A stretch of 64,000 bases of DNA. It comes from Streptomyces sp. NRRL B-24484 (GTDB lineage: Bacteria > Actinomycetota > Actinomycetes > Streptomycetales > Streptomycetaceae). The notes beneath the pieces are model-generated. The model saw only the letters and a program-made list of their open reading frames with translations. It was not told the origin of the DNA and ran no database searches. The stretch is taken from contig NZ_JOAI01000042.1 of NCBI RefSeq assembly GCF_000717715.1, positions 1-64,000 of the forward strand. The letters are read 5' to 3'. Positions 55,255 to 64,000 of the stretch are shown here, one piece after another. Positions within the stretch are counted from its first letter, which is position 1; the number at the start of each line of letters is the position of its first letter. The position numbers and the translations under genes are program-made.

Positions 55255-56649
55255 ATGCCGTTCGCAACCACGACCGACGTCCTGCCCCGGGAGGAGTCCT
55301 GGCGGACCCTGCCCGCGGCCCAGCAGCCGGACTGGCCGGACCCCGATGCCCTGGAGCGGGTCTGCGACGAACTGCGCACCTACCCGCCGCTGGTGTTCGC
55401 CGGGGAGTGCGACAACCTGACCGCCCGCCTCGCCGCGGTGGCCCGCGGCGAGGCCTTCCTGCTCCAGGGCGGTGACTGCGCGGAGACCTTCGACGGCGTC
55501 TCCGCCGACCAGATCCGCTCCAAGCTGAAGACCATGCTGCAGATGGCCGCGGTGCTGACCTTCGGCGCCTCGGTGCCGGTGGTCAAGGTCGGCCGGATCG
55601 CCGGCCAGTACTCCAAGCCGCGTTCGCAGTCCACCGAGACCCGGGACGGCGTCACCCTGCCGACCTACCGCGGCGACTCGGTCAACGGGCTGGCGTTCAC
55701 CGCCGGCGCCCGGGTGCCCGACCCGCAGCGGCTGCTGCGGATGTACAACTCCTCCGCCGCGACGCTCAACCTCGTCCGCGCCTTCATCTCCGGCGGCTAC
55801 GCCGACCTGCGCGAGGTGCACTCCTGGAACCAGGACTTCGTGCGCACCTCGCCGGCCGGCCAGCGCTACGAGCGGCTCGCCGAGGAGATCGACTCCGCGC
55901 TCTCCTTCATGCGGGCCTGCGGCGTCGACCCGACCGAGCTGCACCGCACCGAGTTCTACACCAGCCACGAGGCGCTGATCCTGGACTACGAGTGCGCGAT
56001 GTCCCGCCTCGACAGCCGGTCCAACGACCGCTACGACGTCTCCGCGCACATGCTGTGGATCGGCGAGCGCACCCGCCAACTGGACGGCGCCCACCTCGAG
56101 TTCGCCTCCAAGGTGAACAACCCGATCGGTGTGAAGCTCGGCCCGACCACCACCGCGGACGAGGCGCTCACCCTGATCGACCGGCTCGACCCGAAGCGCA
56201 TCCCCGGCCGGCTCACCTTCATCACCCGGATGGGCTCGGAGAAGATCCGCGACCTGCTGCCCCGGCTCGTCGAGAAGGTCACCGCCGAGGGCGCCCGGGT
56301 CGCCTGGGTCTGCGACCCGATGCACGGCAACACCTTCACCGCCTCCACCGGCCACAAGACCCGCAGCTTCGACGCGGTGCTGGACGAGGTCGCCGGCTTC
56401 TTCGAGGTGCACCGCTCGCTGGGCACCCACCCGGGCGGCATCCACGTCGAGATCACCGGCGACGACGTCACCGAGTGCGTCGGCGGCGGTCACGCCCTGG
56501 TCGCCGAGGACCTCCACCAGCGGTACGAGTCGGCCTGCGACCCGCGGCTCAACCGCAGCCAGTCGCTCGACCTGGCCTTCCTGGTCGCCGAGATGTACCG
56601 GGGCCGCGGCACCGCCGCGGGCGTCCGCACCGTGCAGGCGGTGCGCTGA
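55255..56649 (+). CDS. Type II DAHP synthase
   Basis: 3-Deoxy-D-arabino-heptulosonate-7-phosphate synthase, the first shikimate-pathway enzyme (PEP + erythrose-4-phosphate). The plant/actinobacterial class II type of 464 residues. Metal and active-site features: LLQGGDCAETF (69-79, Cys 75 metal ligand), VVKVGRIAGQYSKPRS (PEP-binding Arg/Lys), YTSHEALILDYE, VNNPIGVKLGP, WVCDPMHGNT (His ligand) and HVEITGDDVTECVGG (Glu/Asp ligands). It is the first gene of a five-gene operon with overlapping ends, a dedicated aromatic precursor supply. Primary-metabolism copies are expected elsewhere. ATG 55255 has CGGAG upstream. Confidence 0.95.
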   Translation: MPFATTTDVLPREESWRTLPAAQQPDWPDPDALERVCDELRTYPPLVFAGECDNLTARLAAVARGEAFLLQGGDCAETFDGVSADQIRSKLKTMLQMAAVLTFGASVPVVKVGRIAGQYSKPRSQSTETRDGVTLPTYRGDSVNGLAFTAGARVPDPQRLLRMYNSSAATLNLVRAFISGGYADLREVHSWNQDFVRTSPAGQRYERLAEEIDSALSFMRACGVDPTELHRTEFYTSHEALILDYECAMSRLDSRSNDRYDVSAHMLWIGERTRQLDGAHLEFASKVNNPIGVKLGPTTTADEALTLIDRLDPKRIPGRLTFITRMGSEKIRDLLPRLVEKVTAEGARVAWVCDPMHGNTFTASTGHKTRSFDAVLDEVAGFFEVHRSLGTHPGGIHVEITGDDVTECVGGGHALVAEDLHQRYESACDPRLNRSQSLDLAFLVAEMYRGRGTAAGVRTVQAVR

Positions 56650-57023
56650 TGCGCGCCGTCCGCGGGGCGATCCAGGTCGACCGGGACGACCCGGACGAGG
56701 TCATGGACGCCACCCGCCTGCTGCTGCGGGAGATCATCGAGGCGAACTCGCTCGTCGCCGACGACCTGGTCTCGATCCTCTTCACCGCCACCCCGGACCT
56801 GCGCAGCGGATTCCCCGCCCGCGCCGCCCGCGACCTCGGCCTGACCGACGTGCCGCTGATGTGCGCGCAGGAGATGGACGTCGACGGCGGGCTGCCGCGG
56901 ACCGTCCGGGTGCTGGTCACCGCCGAGACCCCGCTGCCCCGCGACCGCGTCCGGCACGTGTACCTCGGCGGGGCCCGGGCGCTGCGCCCCGACCTGGCGC
57001 AGCCGATGGCGGGTGCCCGGTGA
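56649..57023 (+). CDS. aroH: Chorismate mutase, AroH type
   Basis: Rearranges chorismate to prephenate. A 124-residue trimeric pseudo-alpha/beta-barrel type (Bacillus AroH class). Visible: MRAVRGAIQVDRDD (1-14, active-site Arg 7 region), ATRLLLREIIEANSL, VSILFTATPDLRSGFPARAARDLG (about 41-64, with the Phe and Arg of the active site) and PLMCAQEMDVDGGLPRTVRVL. Its ATG overlaps the DAHP synthase stop (TGATG) and its stop overlaps the next start (GTGA), so translation is coupled. It directs flux to tyrosine or phenylalanine precursors. Confidence 0.95.
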   Translation: MRAVRGAIQVDRDDPDEVMDATRLLLREIIEANSLVADDLVSILFTATPDLRSGFPARAARDLGLTDVPLMCAQEMDVDGGLPRTVRVLVTAETPLPRDRVRHVYLGGARALRPDLAQPMAGAR

Positions 57024-58183
57024 TCCGCACCGCCGCGGTGGTCGGGGCCGGGCTGATCGGCACCTCGGTGGCGCTCGCACTGAGCCGCCGCGGGGTGCTG
57101 GTGCACCTGCTGGACACCGACCGGAACGCCGTCCGCACCGCCGTCGCGCTCGGCGGCGGTGTGGACTGCCCGCCGGACCACCCGGTGGACATCGCGGTGA
57201 TCGCGGTGCCACCGAGCGCGGTCGGCCGGGTGCTGGCCGACCAGCAGGCCCGCGGCCTCGCCCACGCCTACACCGACGTGGCGAGCGTCAAGCACGAGAC
57301 CGAGCGGGCGGTGCTGGTCGGCGCCCCGGACCCGAGCCTGTTCGTCGGCGGCCACCCGATGGCCGGCGGCGAGCGGTCCGGACCGCTGGCCGCCTGCGCC
57401 AACCTCTTCGAGGGCCGCACCTGGGTGCTGACGGCCTGTGAGCAGACCTCGCGGGAGACCCTCAACCGGGCGCTCGCCATGGTCGCCATGTGCGGCGCGG
57501 TGCCGGTGGTGATGGAGAGCGACGCGCACGACCGCGCGGTGGCCCTCGTCTCGCACGCACCGCACGTGGTCGCCGCACTGATGGCCGCCCGGCTGGAGAA
57601 CGCCCCCGAGGAGGCGTCCCGGCTGGCCGGCCAGGGGGTGCGCGACATGACCCGGATCGCCGGCGGCGACCCCGGGCTGTGGGGCGACATCCTGGAGTCC
57701 AACGCCACCGCCGTCGCCGACGTGCTCAGCGAGCTCGCCGACGACCTGGCGGCCACCGTGCGGGCGCTGCGCGGCCTCGCCGAGGTCGACGCCGCCAAGC
57801 GGGCCGAGGAGATGACCCGGGTGATCGACCTGCTCGGCCGCGGCAACGCCGGCCGGGCCCGGCTGCCCGGCAAGCCCGGCACGGCCGGCGGCGCGCTGGT
57901 GCCGGTGGTCATCGGCGACCGGCCGGGCGAGCTGGCCCGGCTCTTCGCCGCCGTCCAGGACACCGGCGTCAACATCGAGGACGTGTCGATCGACCACTCC
58001 ACCGGCCGGCCGAGCGGCCTGGTCGAACTGGTGGTGGCCACCGACGCGGCCGGCCTGCTCGCCGACCGGCTGCTGGCCGCCAACTGGACGGTGCAGCGGA
58101 TCCGCCCGGTGTACGCGAACCGGTCCGCGGGCGCCGACGACCGGGACCGCGGCTCCGCGGACCGGGTCACCGTGCCGAGCTGA
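57020..58183 (+). CDS. tyrA: Prephenate dehydrogenase
   Basis: NAD(P)-dependent oxidative decarboxylation of prephenate to 4-hydroxyphenylpyruvate, the tyrosine precursor. Of 387 residues, the N-terminal Rossmann motif is VVGAGLIGTSVALALSRRG (about 7-25); then VASVKHETERAV (about 89-100), GGHPMAGGERSGPLAA with the catalytic His, and SHAPHVVAALMAARL. A C-terminal ACT-like domain (about 290-360; VPVVIGDRPGELARLFAAVQ) may bind tyrosine for feedback control. Its GTG overlaps the AroH stop. Together with AroH this commits the operon to the tyrosine branch. Confidence 0.93.
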   Translation: MIRTAAVVGAGLIGTSVALALSRRGVLVHLLDTDRNAVRTAVALGGGVDCPPDHPVDIAVIAVPPSAVGRVLADQQARGLAHAYTDVASVKHETERAVLVGAPDPSLFVGGHPMAGGERSGPLAACANLFEGRTWVLTACEQTSRETLNRALAMVAMCGAVPVVMESDAHDRAVALVSHAPHVVAALMAARLENAPEEASRLAGQGVRDMTRIAGGDPGLWGDILESNATAVADVLSELADDLAATVRALRGLAEVDAAKRAEEMTRVIDLLGRGNAGRARLPGKPGTAGGALVPVVIGDRPGELARLFAAVQDTGVNIEDVSIDHSTGRPSGLVELVVATDAAGLLADRLLAANWTVQRIRPVYANRSAGADDRDRGSADRVTVPS

Positions 58184-58196
58184 CGAGGGAGCAGCC

Positions 58197-58667
58197 GTGA
58201 CGCTCGTCTACGTGCTCAACGGCCCCAACCTGGCCCGGCTCGGTCTGACCGAGCCGGGCCCGGACGGCCGCGCCGCCTACCCGGAACTCGTCCGGGTCTG
58301 CCAGGAGACCGCCGCCGAACTCGGCCTGCGGGCCGTGGTGCTGCAGACCGACAGCGAGGCGGAACTGGTCGGCTGGCTGCACCGGGTCGCCGAGGAGGCG
58401 GCCCCGCTGGTGCTCAACCCGGCCGCGTTCACGCACTGCTCGTACCCGGTGCGGGACGCGCTGGCGCTGCGCCGCGCACCGGCGATCGAGGTGCACCTGT
58501 GCAACCCGTACGCGCGCGAGCCGTTCCGCCGGGTCTCCGTGCTGTCCGACGTGGTCGACGGCGCGGTGACCGGCCTCGGGACGGACTCCTACCGGCTCGC
58601 GCTGCACGCCGTCGCCCGCCTCGCCGGGGCGGGCACCCGTCCGGAACCCCAAGGAGCCATCGCGTGA
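58197..58667 (+). CDS. Type II 3-dehydroquinase homologue lacking the catalytic Arg and Tyr
   Basis: A 156-residue flavodoxin-fold protein clearly homologous to type II dehydroquinate dehydratase: YVLNGPNLARLG (5-16), LQTDSEAELVGWLHR (49-63), LVLNPAAFTHCSYPVRDAL (71-89), IEVHLCNPYAREPFRRVS (97-114). In active enzymes the flexible loop carries the essential Arg 19 and Tyr 24 (M. tuberculosis numbering); here the aligned residues are Thr 18 and Asp 23 in LTEPGPDG. The downstream His and Arg residues (His 100, Arg 107, Arg 111) remain. It may therefore bind but not dehydrate dehydroquinate, or catalyse another reaction. GTG 58197 has GAGGGAGC upstream; the stop overlaps aroA. Confidence 0.85.
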   Translation: MTLVYVLNGPNLARLGLTEPGPDGRAAYPELVRVCQETAAELGLRAVVLQTDSEAELVGWLHRVAEEAAPLVLNPAAFTHCSYPVRDALALRRAPAIEVHLCNPYAREPFRRVSVLSDVVDGAVTGLGTDSYRLALHAVARLAGAGTRPEPQGAIA

Positions 58668-59902
58668 CCACCGCCGCCCGAGGGGCGACCGCCCGCATCC
58701 CGGGCTCCAAGAGCATCACCAACCGGGCGCTGCTGCTGGCCGCGGCCGCCCTCGGCCCGAGCCGGCTGGGGGCGCCGCTGGTCAGCGCCGACACGGTGGC
58801 CTTCCGCCGGGCGCTGGAGGCGCTCGGCGTGCGCGTCGACGAGCAGGACGGCGACTGGGTGGTGCACGGCACCGGCCGCGGACCGCACGGCCGGGCCCGG
58901 ATCTGGTGCGAGGACGCCGGAACCGCCGCCCGCTTCCTGCCGGTGCTCGCCGCGGCCGGCTCCGGCCGGTTCGAGGTGGACGGCACCGAGCAGCTCCGGG
59001 CCCGCCCGCTCGGTCCGCTGGTCGACGCGCTGGTGCGGCTCGGCGCCGAGGTGACCGCCGGGCCCGGCGGCCGGCTGCCGCTGACCGTCCGCACCACCGG
59101 GCTGCAGGGCGGCGAGATCGCCCTGGACTCCACCAGCAGCAGCCAGTACCTGACCGGTCTGCTGCTGTCCGCGCCGCTGATGCGCAGCCCGCTCACCGTG
59201 CACGCGGCGGGCCTGGTGAGCCGCCCCTACATCGACATGACGGTGGCGCTGATGCGCCGCTTCGGCGCCGACGTGGCGGAGGGGCCGGACGGCCGGCTGC
59301 GGGTCACCGGCGGCTACCGGGCCACCGACCTGCGGATCGAGCCGGACGCCTCCACCGCCTCGTACGTCTTCGCGGCGGCGGCGGTGACCGGCCGGTCGGT
59401 CACGGTGTCCGGTCTCGGCAGCGACAGCCTCCAGGGCGACCTGCGGTTCGTCGAGGTGCTGCGGCGGGCCGGTGCCGAGGTGGAGACCGGCGCCGACGGC
59501 ACCACCGTGACCGGGACGGGGCGGCTGCGCGGCGGCTTCGAGGTCGACATGGGCGACATCTCGGACACCTTCATGACGCTGGCGGCGGTCGCGCCGCTCG
59601 CGGACGCGCCGATCACCGTCACCGGCATCCGGCACGCCCGGTTCAAGGAGTCGGACCGGATCGCCGCCGTCGCCGGCAACCTGCGGCGGCTCGGCGTCGA
59701 GGTGACGGAGGGGCCGGACCGGCTCACCGTGCACCCCGGACCGGTCACCGGCGGCCTCGTCGACTGTCACCGCGACCACCGGATCGCGATGTCCTTCTCC
59801 GTCCTGGGCCTGCGGATACCGGGCATCGTGCTGGACGACCCGTCCTGCGTCGACAAGACCTTCCCCGAGTTCCACACCGAGTTCGCCCGCCTCTTCGCCT
59901 GA
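58664..59902 (+). CDS. aroA: EPSP synthase (3-phosphoshikimate 1-carboxyvinyltransferase)
   Basis: Sixth shikimate-pathway enzyme, PEP + shikimate-3-phosphate. At 412 residues it is full length. Motifs: ARIPGSKSITNRALLLAAAA (10-29, PEP/S3P Lys and Arg), WCEDAGTAARFLPVLAAAG (about 81-99), STSSSQYLTGLLLSAPL (about 154-170), MGDISDTFMTLAAVAPL (catalytic Asp), RFKESDRIAAVAGNLRRLG and CHRDHRIAMSFSVLGL. Its GTG overlaps the stop of the dehydroquinase-like gene as GTGA and follows AAGGAG. Its stop codon is part of a long palindrome shared with the convergent aminotransferase gene. Whether it is a herbicide-tolerant type cannot be judged. Confidence 0.96.
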   Translation: MTTAARGATARIPGSKSITNRALLLAAAALGPSRLGAPLVSADTVAFRRALEALGVRVDEQDGDWVVHGTGRGPHGRARIWCEDAGTAARFLPVLAAAGSGRFEVDGTEQLRARPLGPLVDALVRLGAEVTAGPGGRLPLTVRTTGLQGGEIALDSTSSSQYLTGLLLSAPLMRSPLTVHAAGLVSRPYIDMTVALMRRFGADVAEGPDGRLRVTGGYRATDLRIEPDASTASYVFAAAAVTGRSVTVSGLGSDSLQGDLRFVEVLRRAGAEVETGADGTTVTGTGRLRGGFEVDMGDISDTFMTLAAVAPLADAPITVTGIRHARFKESDRIAAVAGNLRRLGVEVTEGPDRLTVHPGPVTGGLVDCHRDHRIAMSFSVLGLRIPGIVLDDPSCVDKTFPEFHTEFARLFA

Positions 59903-59962
59903 CGGAAAGCCACAGGGGCGCGTGGGGGTGTGCCCTCCACGCGCCCCTGTGGCTTTCCGTCA
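59900..59962 (+). terminator. 63-nt bidirectional terminator containing both stop codons
   Basis: A perfect 26-bp inverted repeat (59900-59925 and 59937-59962) with an 11-nt loop. The first three bases are the TGA of aroA and the last three are the complement of the TGA of the convergent aminotransferase gene. The arms contain GGAAAGCCACAGGGGCGCG. One element serves both operons. Confidence 0.9.
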
Positions 59963-61030
59963 CCGCCGGGCGGCAGCCGCCCGCAGGACCACGTCGTTGG
60001 CCTCCGGCTCCCCCACCGTGATCCGCACGCCGTCCGTCCCGTACGGCCGGACCACGGCGCCGAGCTCCGCGCAGGCCTCGGTGAACGCGGCGGTGCGCCC
60101 GCCCAGCCGCAGCCAGACGAAGTTGGCCTCGCTGTCCGGCAGGGCGAAGCCGCTCTCCCGGAGCGCCGCGGTGACCCGGGCCCGCTCCTTCACCAGCAGT
60201 TCGACCCGCTCGAGGAGTTCGTCCTCGGCGGCGAGGGAGGCCAGTGCGGCGTCCTGGGCGAGCCGGCTGACACCGAACGGCAGCCCCACCTTGCGGAGCA
60301 CGGCCGCCACCTCCGGGTGGGCGACGGCGTAGCCGATCCGCAGGCCGGCCAGGCCGTACGCCTTGGAGAAGGTGCGCAGCAGCACGACGTTGCCGTGCCG
60401 GCGGTGGAAGTCGAGGCCGTCGGCGGCGTCCGGGTCGCGGACGAACTCGGTGTAGGCCTCGTCGAGGACGACCGTCACGTCGCTCGGCACCCGGTCGAGG
60501 AAGCGCTCCAGTTCGGCGCGGCGGACGACGGTGCCGGTGGGGTTGTTGGGGGTGCAGAGGAAGATCAGCCGGGTGCGGTCGGTGACCGCGTCGGCCATGG
60601 CGTCGAGGTCGTGGCGCTCGTCGGCGAGCAGTGGGACCCGGACGGAGGTGGCGCCGCAGACCTCGGCCATGATCGGGTACGCCTCGAACGACCGCCAGGC
60701 GTAGAGGACTTCGTCGCCGGGGCCGGCGGTGGCCCGGACCAGCAGCCGGCCGACGGCGACCGAGCCGGTGCCGAAGACCAGCCGGTCGGCGGGGACGTCG
60801 AGCCGGGTGGCGAGCGCCTCGGCGAGGGCGGTGCAGGCCGGGTCCGGGTAGCGGTTGATCCGGCCTGCCTGTTCGCGGACGGCGGCGACGACCGAGGGCA
60901 GCGGCGGGTAGGGGTTCTCGTTGGAGGAGAGCTTGAGGTTCTCGCAGCCCTGCCGCGGGGATCGGCCGGGGACGTAGTCCGGGACGGCGGCCAGCGCGGC
61001 TCTGAGCCGGGGGGCGTCGTAGCGGCTCAC
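59960..61030 (-). CDS. HisC-type aminotransferase, probably aromatic
   Basis: A 356-residue fold-type I PLP enzyme of the histidinol-phosphate/aromatic aminotransferase family. Motifs: [17 protein letters not shown] (about 32-48), the [15 protein letters not shown] helix, [11 protein letters not shown] (about 160-170), [10 protein letters not shown] (Asp/Tyr for PLP) and the PLP lysine in [16 protein letters not shown]. In this locus the natural role is amination of 4-hydroxyphenylpyruvate to tyrosine (or the reverse), complementing the prephenate dehydrogenase. Histidine biosynthesis cannot be excluded. GTG 61030 has GGAGG 7 nt upstream; 28 bp behind the PNPOx-like gene. Confidence 0.88.
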   Translation of the reverse strand: MSRYDAPRLRAALAAVPDYVPGRSPRQGCENLKLSSNENPYPPLPSVVAAVREQAGRINRYPDPACTALAEALATRLDVPADRLVFGTGSVAVGRLLVRATAGPGDEVLYAWRSFEAYPIMAEVCGATSVRVPLLADERHDLDAMADAVTDRTRLIFLCTPNNPTGTVVRRAELERFLDRVPSDVTVVLDEAYTEFVRDPDAADGLDFHRRHGNVVLLRTFSKAYGLAGLRIGYAVAHPEVAAVLRKVGLPFGVSRLAQDAALASLAAEDELLERVELLVKERARVTAALRESGFALPDSEANFVWLRLGGRTAAFTEACAELGAVVRPYGTDGVRITVGEPEANDVVLRAAAARR

Positions 61031-61058
61031 AGCGGGTACCTCCTGCGATCGGGCCCGA

Positions 61059-61958
61059 TCAGGTCGGGTTGAAGGGCGAGGGGGCGGCGAACTTCCAGCG
61101 CAGGGTGGTGAAGTCGCGGACCTCGACCACCTGCTCGACGTCGAACTCGACCAGCCGCAGGGCGCCCTGGACGGCCTTGGTGCGGGACTCGTCCCAGTCG
61201 ATCCGGGCCTTCCCGGTGACGTGCAGGGCGTGGCCGGCCTCCCAGTCGAGGAAGGTGAGGCCGCAGGCGGGGTCGAGCTGGAGGTTGCCGAGGGTCATGT
61301 AGAAGGAGTTGCCGAAGTAGTCCGGCCAGACGATCCTGTTCGGCGCGGGGACCTCGACGAAACCGGCCGCACCGCCGCGGTGCGAGGCGTCGGCGCCGTG
61401 CTGCGGAGCCCGGCTGGCGATGAAGAAGGTGTCGGCGCCGGTGATCAGGCGCTGCTGGTCGGCGTCGAGCACGGTGGAGCGGCGCACGGTCGGTGCGGCG
61501 GCCTGCGGTGCGTCGGGGCGCAGCACCCGCTGCTGCAGGTACTTGGGGCAGTTGCCGAGGACCTGCTCGGTGGTGACGACCAGGATGTCGCCCTCGCGCT
61601 GCGCGACGCCGTTGATCCGGATCCGCTGGCTGGTCTGCGGCTCGATGGCGAGCATGCCGATGTCGCGCTGTTCGTCGAAGACGTGCTCCAGCGGGTCGCC
61701 GGCCACCGGCAGGGCCTTGACGTGGATGGTGTGGGAGCCGACGGCGCCGGCGAAGCCGCGCGGGCCGGTCAGGACGGTGGCCCAGGCGGCGCCGTCGTCG
61801 TCCACGCCGCCGATCACCAGCATCCGCTGGCGGCGCAGGAACATGTCGAACGGCGGCGGGATCGCGGCCTCGAACATCGGCGAGCCCCAGCCGGGGTGGC
61901 CCTCGCCGGCCCGCTGCTGCACCGCCTGCTCGCCCTCGTGGTACGGCGTCTTGACCAT
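61059..61958 (-). CDS. PNPOx-family flavin-binding split-barrel protein
   Basis: A 299-residue protein of the pyridoxamine-5'-phosphate-oxidase-like superfamily with two barrel-like halves. Typical pieces: [20 protein letters not shown] (about 33-52), [37 protein letters not shown] (about 97-116), [11 protein letters not shown] and [20 protein letters not shown] (about 210-229). Members bind FMN, F420 or heme. True PNPOx is shorter, so this is not the vitamin B6 enzyme. Possible role: oxidation or reduction of the catechol/quinone product, by inference from context. ATG 61958 has GAGAGGG upstream; in one operon with the aminotransferase. Confidence 0.8.
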   Translation of the reverse strand: MVKTPYHEGEQAVQQRAGEGHPGWGSPMFEAAIPPPFDMFLRRQRMLVIGGVDDDGAAWATVLTGPRGFAGAVGSHTIHVKALPVAGDPLEHVFDEQRDIGMLAIEPQTSQRIRINGVAQREGDILVVTTEQVLGNCPKYLQQRVLRPDAPQAAAPTVRRSTVLDADQQRLITGADTFFIASRAPQHGADASHRGGAAGFVEVPAPNRIVWPDYFGNSFYMTLGNLQLDPACGLTFLDWEAGHALHVTGKARIDWDESRTKAVQGALRLVEFDVEQVVEVRDFTTLRWKFAAPSPFNPT

Positions 61959-62033
61959 GGGTCGGCCCTCTCTGTGCGGGTGTTCGTCCGGTGCGGCGGA
62001 TGTCGCCGCCGGTCGCCCGGTGGGTTCACGGGC

Positions 62034-62075
62034 GCGGGCCGGGAGCCCGGGGTTCGCCCCGGGCGCCCGGCCCGC
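62034..62075 (-). terminator. Hairpin after gap
   Basis: Arms 62034-62052 and 62057-62075 pair over 19 bp with one mismatch and enclose the tetraloop TTCG. It follows the gap stop by 21 bp and precedes the PNPOx gene, suggesting that gap can be transcribed alone. Confidence 0.65.
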
Positions 62076-62096
62076 ACGTGCGGTCGGCGGTGCCGG

Positions 62097-63269
<1,173 letters not shown>

Positions 63270-63308
63270 TCACAGCGGGCCGGGCATCACTGCTGCCGAT
63301 GAAAACCG

Positions 63309-63328
63309 CATACCTTCCAGAAGGTATG
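63309..63328 (+). promoter_or_regulatory. Palindrome resembling a gamma-butyrolactone-receptor operator (ARE)
   Basis: CATACCTT-N4-AAGGTATG is a perfect inverted repeat; with the flanks it reads GCATACC...GGTATGTTT. This fits the ATACC...GGTAT pattern of autoregulatory elements bound by ScbR/ArpA-type receptors. It lies 80 bp before the AraC ATG and 205 bp before gap on the other strand, so it could control both. Confidence 0.55.
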
Positions 63329-63407
63329 TTTCCATGATGGAGGGGTCCGCCCTCCCGGAGCGGACCGAGTGTCGACTGACGCGGCCTCAAGTCCTCGCGG
63401 GGGAGCC

Positions 63408-64000
63408 ATGGATGCACTGCTTACCGAGAACTGGCACACCGACCACGGAACGGCGCCACGTCAGTCGGCGGAGGTGTCTGCGCAGCAGGTGGTGGAGAAC
63501 GTGAGCGAGGTCAGCCTCGGCAGGGTCCGGATCACCGTCGTCGAGGGCGCCGCCCCGGACTGCACCGGCGACGACCTCCGGGTCTCCCAGCACCGCACCC
63601 GTACGGGCGAGGCCTACCTGCGGGTGAGCTGCCCGCTGTCCGACCCGCTCGCCGTCCCCGAGCTGCTGCGCCGGCTCGCCGACCAGGGCGCGCTGCCCTC
63701 CGACCGCACCGCCGAGCTGCTGGCCCGCGGCATCACCGGGCTGGTCGCCCAGGCCTGCGCCGACTACATGGACCGCGACCAGGACTCGCCCCGTCCGGCC
63801 CGCAGTTCCGGCCTCGCCCGCCGCGCCATGCTGCAGCGGGTCAAGCACTTCGCGCGCAGCCGGCTCGCCGATCCCGAGCTGAAGCCGGAGATGCTCGCGC
63901 AGCACCACCACATCTCGCTGCGCTACCTGCAGAAGCTCTTCCAGGAGCACGGCCAGAGCCCGGCCAGCTGGATCCGCGACGAGCGGCTGCACCGCTGCTG
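63408..64000 (+). CDS. AraC-family regulator, 3' end outside window
   Basis: The gene starts at ATG 63408 (GGGGGAG upstream) and runs off the window after 197 codons. A diverged N-terminal domain (about 1-125) is followed by an AraC-type HTH: MLQRVKHFARSRLADPELKP (about 143-162), LAQHHHISLRYLQKLFQEHG (about 164-183) and SPASWIRDERLHRC. The N-terminal part is shorter than the usual AraC_binding_2 domain. It is divergent from gap and adjacent to the ARE-like palindrome, so it is a candidate pathway-specific activator of the aromatic locus. Confidence 0.9.
   Translation, partial: MDALLTENWHTDHGTAPRQSAEVSAQQVVENVSEVSLGRVRITVVEGAAPDCTGDDLRVSQHRTRTGEAYLRVSCPLSDPLAVPELLRRLADQGALPSDRTAELLARGITGLVAQACADYMDRDQDSPRPARSSGLARRAMLQRVKHFARSRLADPELKPEMLAQHHHISLRYLQKLFQEHGQSPASWIRDERLHRC

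Overview
The window is chromosomal DNA from a Streptomycetaceae actinomycete (Streptomyces or Kitasatospora type). It is very GC-rich, with GC-loaded third codon positions, many GTG starts and GTGA/ATGA stop-start overlaps. Its core gene order is typical of the family: dcd, the dnaK-grpE-dnaJ-hspR operon, clpB, a DapC-like aminotransferase, a DUF2617 gene next to a spermidine-synthase-like gene, pyrE, dedA and fba.

Layout. 0-9.8 kb: the 3' end of a cytochrome c oxidase subunit I gene, an HPF-like ribosome-hibernation protein with two tandem C-terminal domains, a PrmC-related methyltransferase, a DUF89 phosphatase, a repeat-rich secreted protein divergent from an AraC regulator, and small membrane or zinc-ribbon proteins. 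9.8-11.9 kb: a decayed integrative element, namely a frameshifted and truncated tyrosine integrase abutting the 3' end of tRNA-Gly(CCC), plus one lower-GC membrane protein. 12.2-20.9 kb: dcd, an LppU-like protein, an AlaX-type editing protein, a Yip1 membrane protein, an NDP-sugar pyrophosphorylase, a LamG protein and the EtfD-like iron-sulfur oxidoreductase. 21-25.4 kb: the heat-shock operon with two HAIR operators in front of dnaK; a third HAIR precedes clpB at 33 kb, so HspR very probably controls both loci.

25.5-29.9 kb: three paralogous TrmB/LuxR-type regulators surround a nucleoside-deoxyribosyltransferase-like protein and a 66-residue secreted peptide whose mature part begins and ends with the same DSAWT motif. 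This looks like an uncharacterised peptide-plus-regulator system. 30.7-46.3 kb: a TDT transporter with a divergent LysR regulator, clpB, an Xre-lipoprotein pair, a beta/gamma-crystallin-like secreted protein, YbjN, the aminotransferase, the DUF2617/SpeE-like pair, a frameshifted SRPBCC membrane protein, pyrE, a perfect 14-bp parS sequence in the pyrE/dedA terminator, dedA and fba.

46.3-64 kb: an accessory biosynthetic locus with no PKS or NRPS in view. It has an HpaB/HpaC-type flavin-dependent phenol hydroxylase pair, a secreted protein, an FAD/NAD(P) oxidoreductase, a class II aldolase, an NmrA-like oxidoreductase and a Bcr/CflA exporter. These are followed by a dedicated aromatic supply operon: type II DAHP synthase, AroH chorismate mutase, prephenate dehydrogenase, a type II dehydroquinase homologue lacking its catalytic Arg/Tyr pair, and EPSP synthase. 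Running convergently are an HisC-type aminotransferase, a PNPOx-family flavoprotein and a GAPDH. A CGNR regulator and an AraC regulator flank the locus, and a palindrome resembling a gamma-butyrolactone-receptor operator lies between gap and the AraC gene. The inferred logic is overproduction of tyrosine or 4-hydroxyphenylpyruvate, ortho-hydroxylation to a catechol, side-chain tailoring and export; the product is unknown. Recurrent regulatory features include TAnnnT boxes 6-8 nt upstream of start codons (leaderless mRNAs) and long GC-rich hairpins as terminators.
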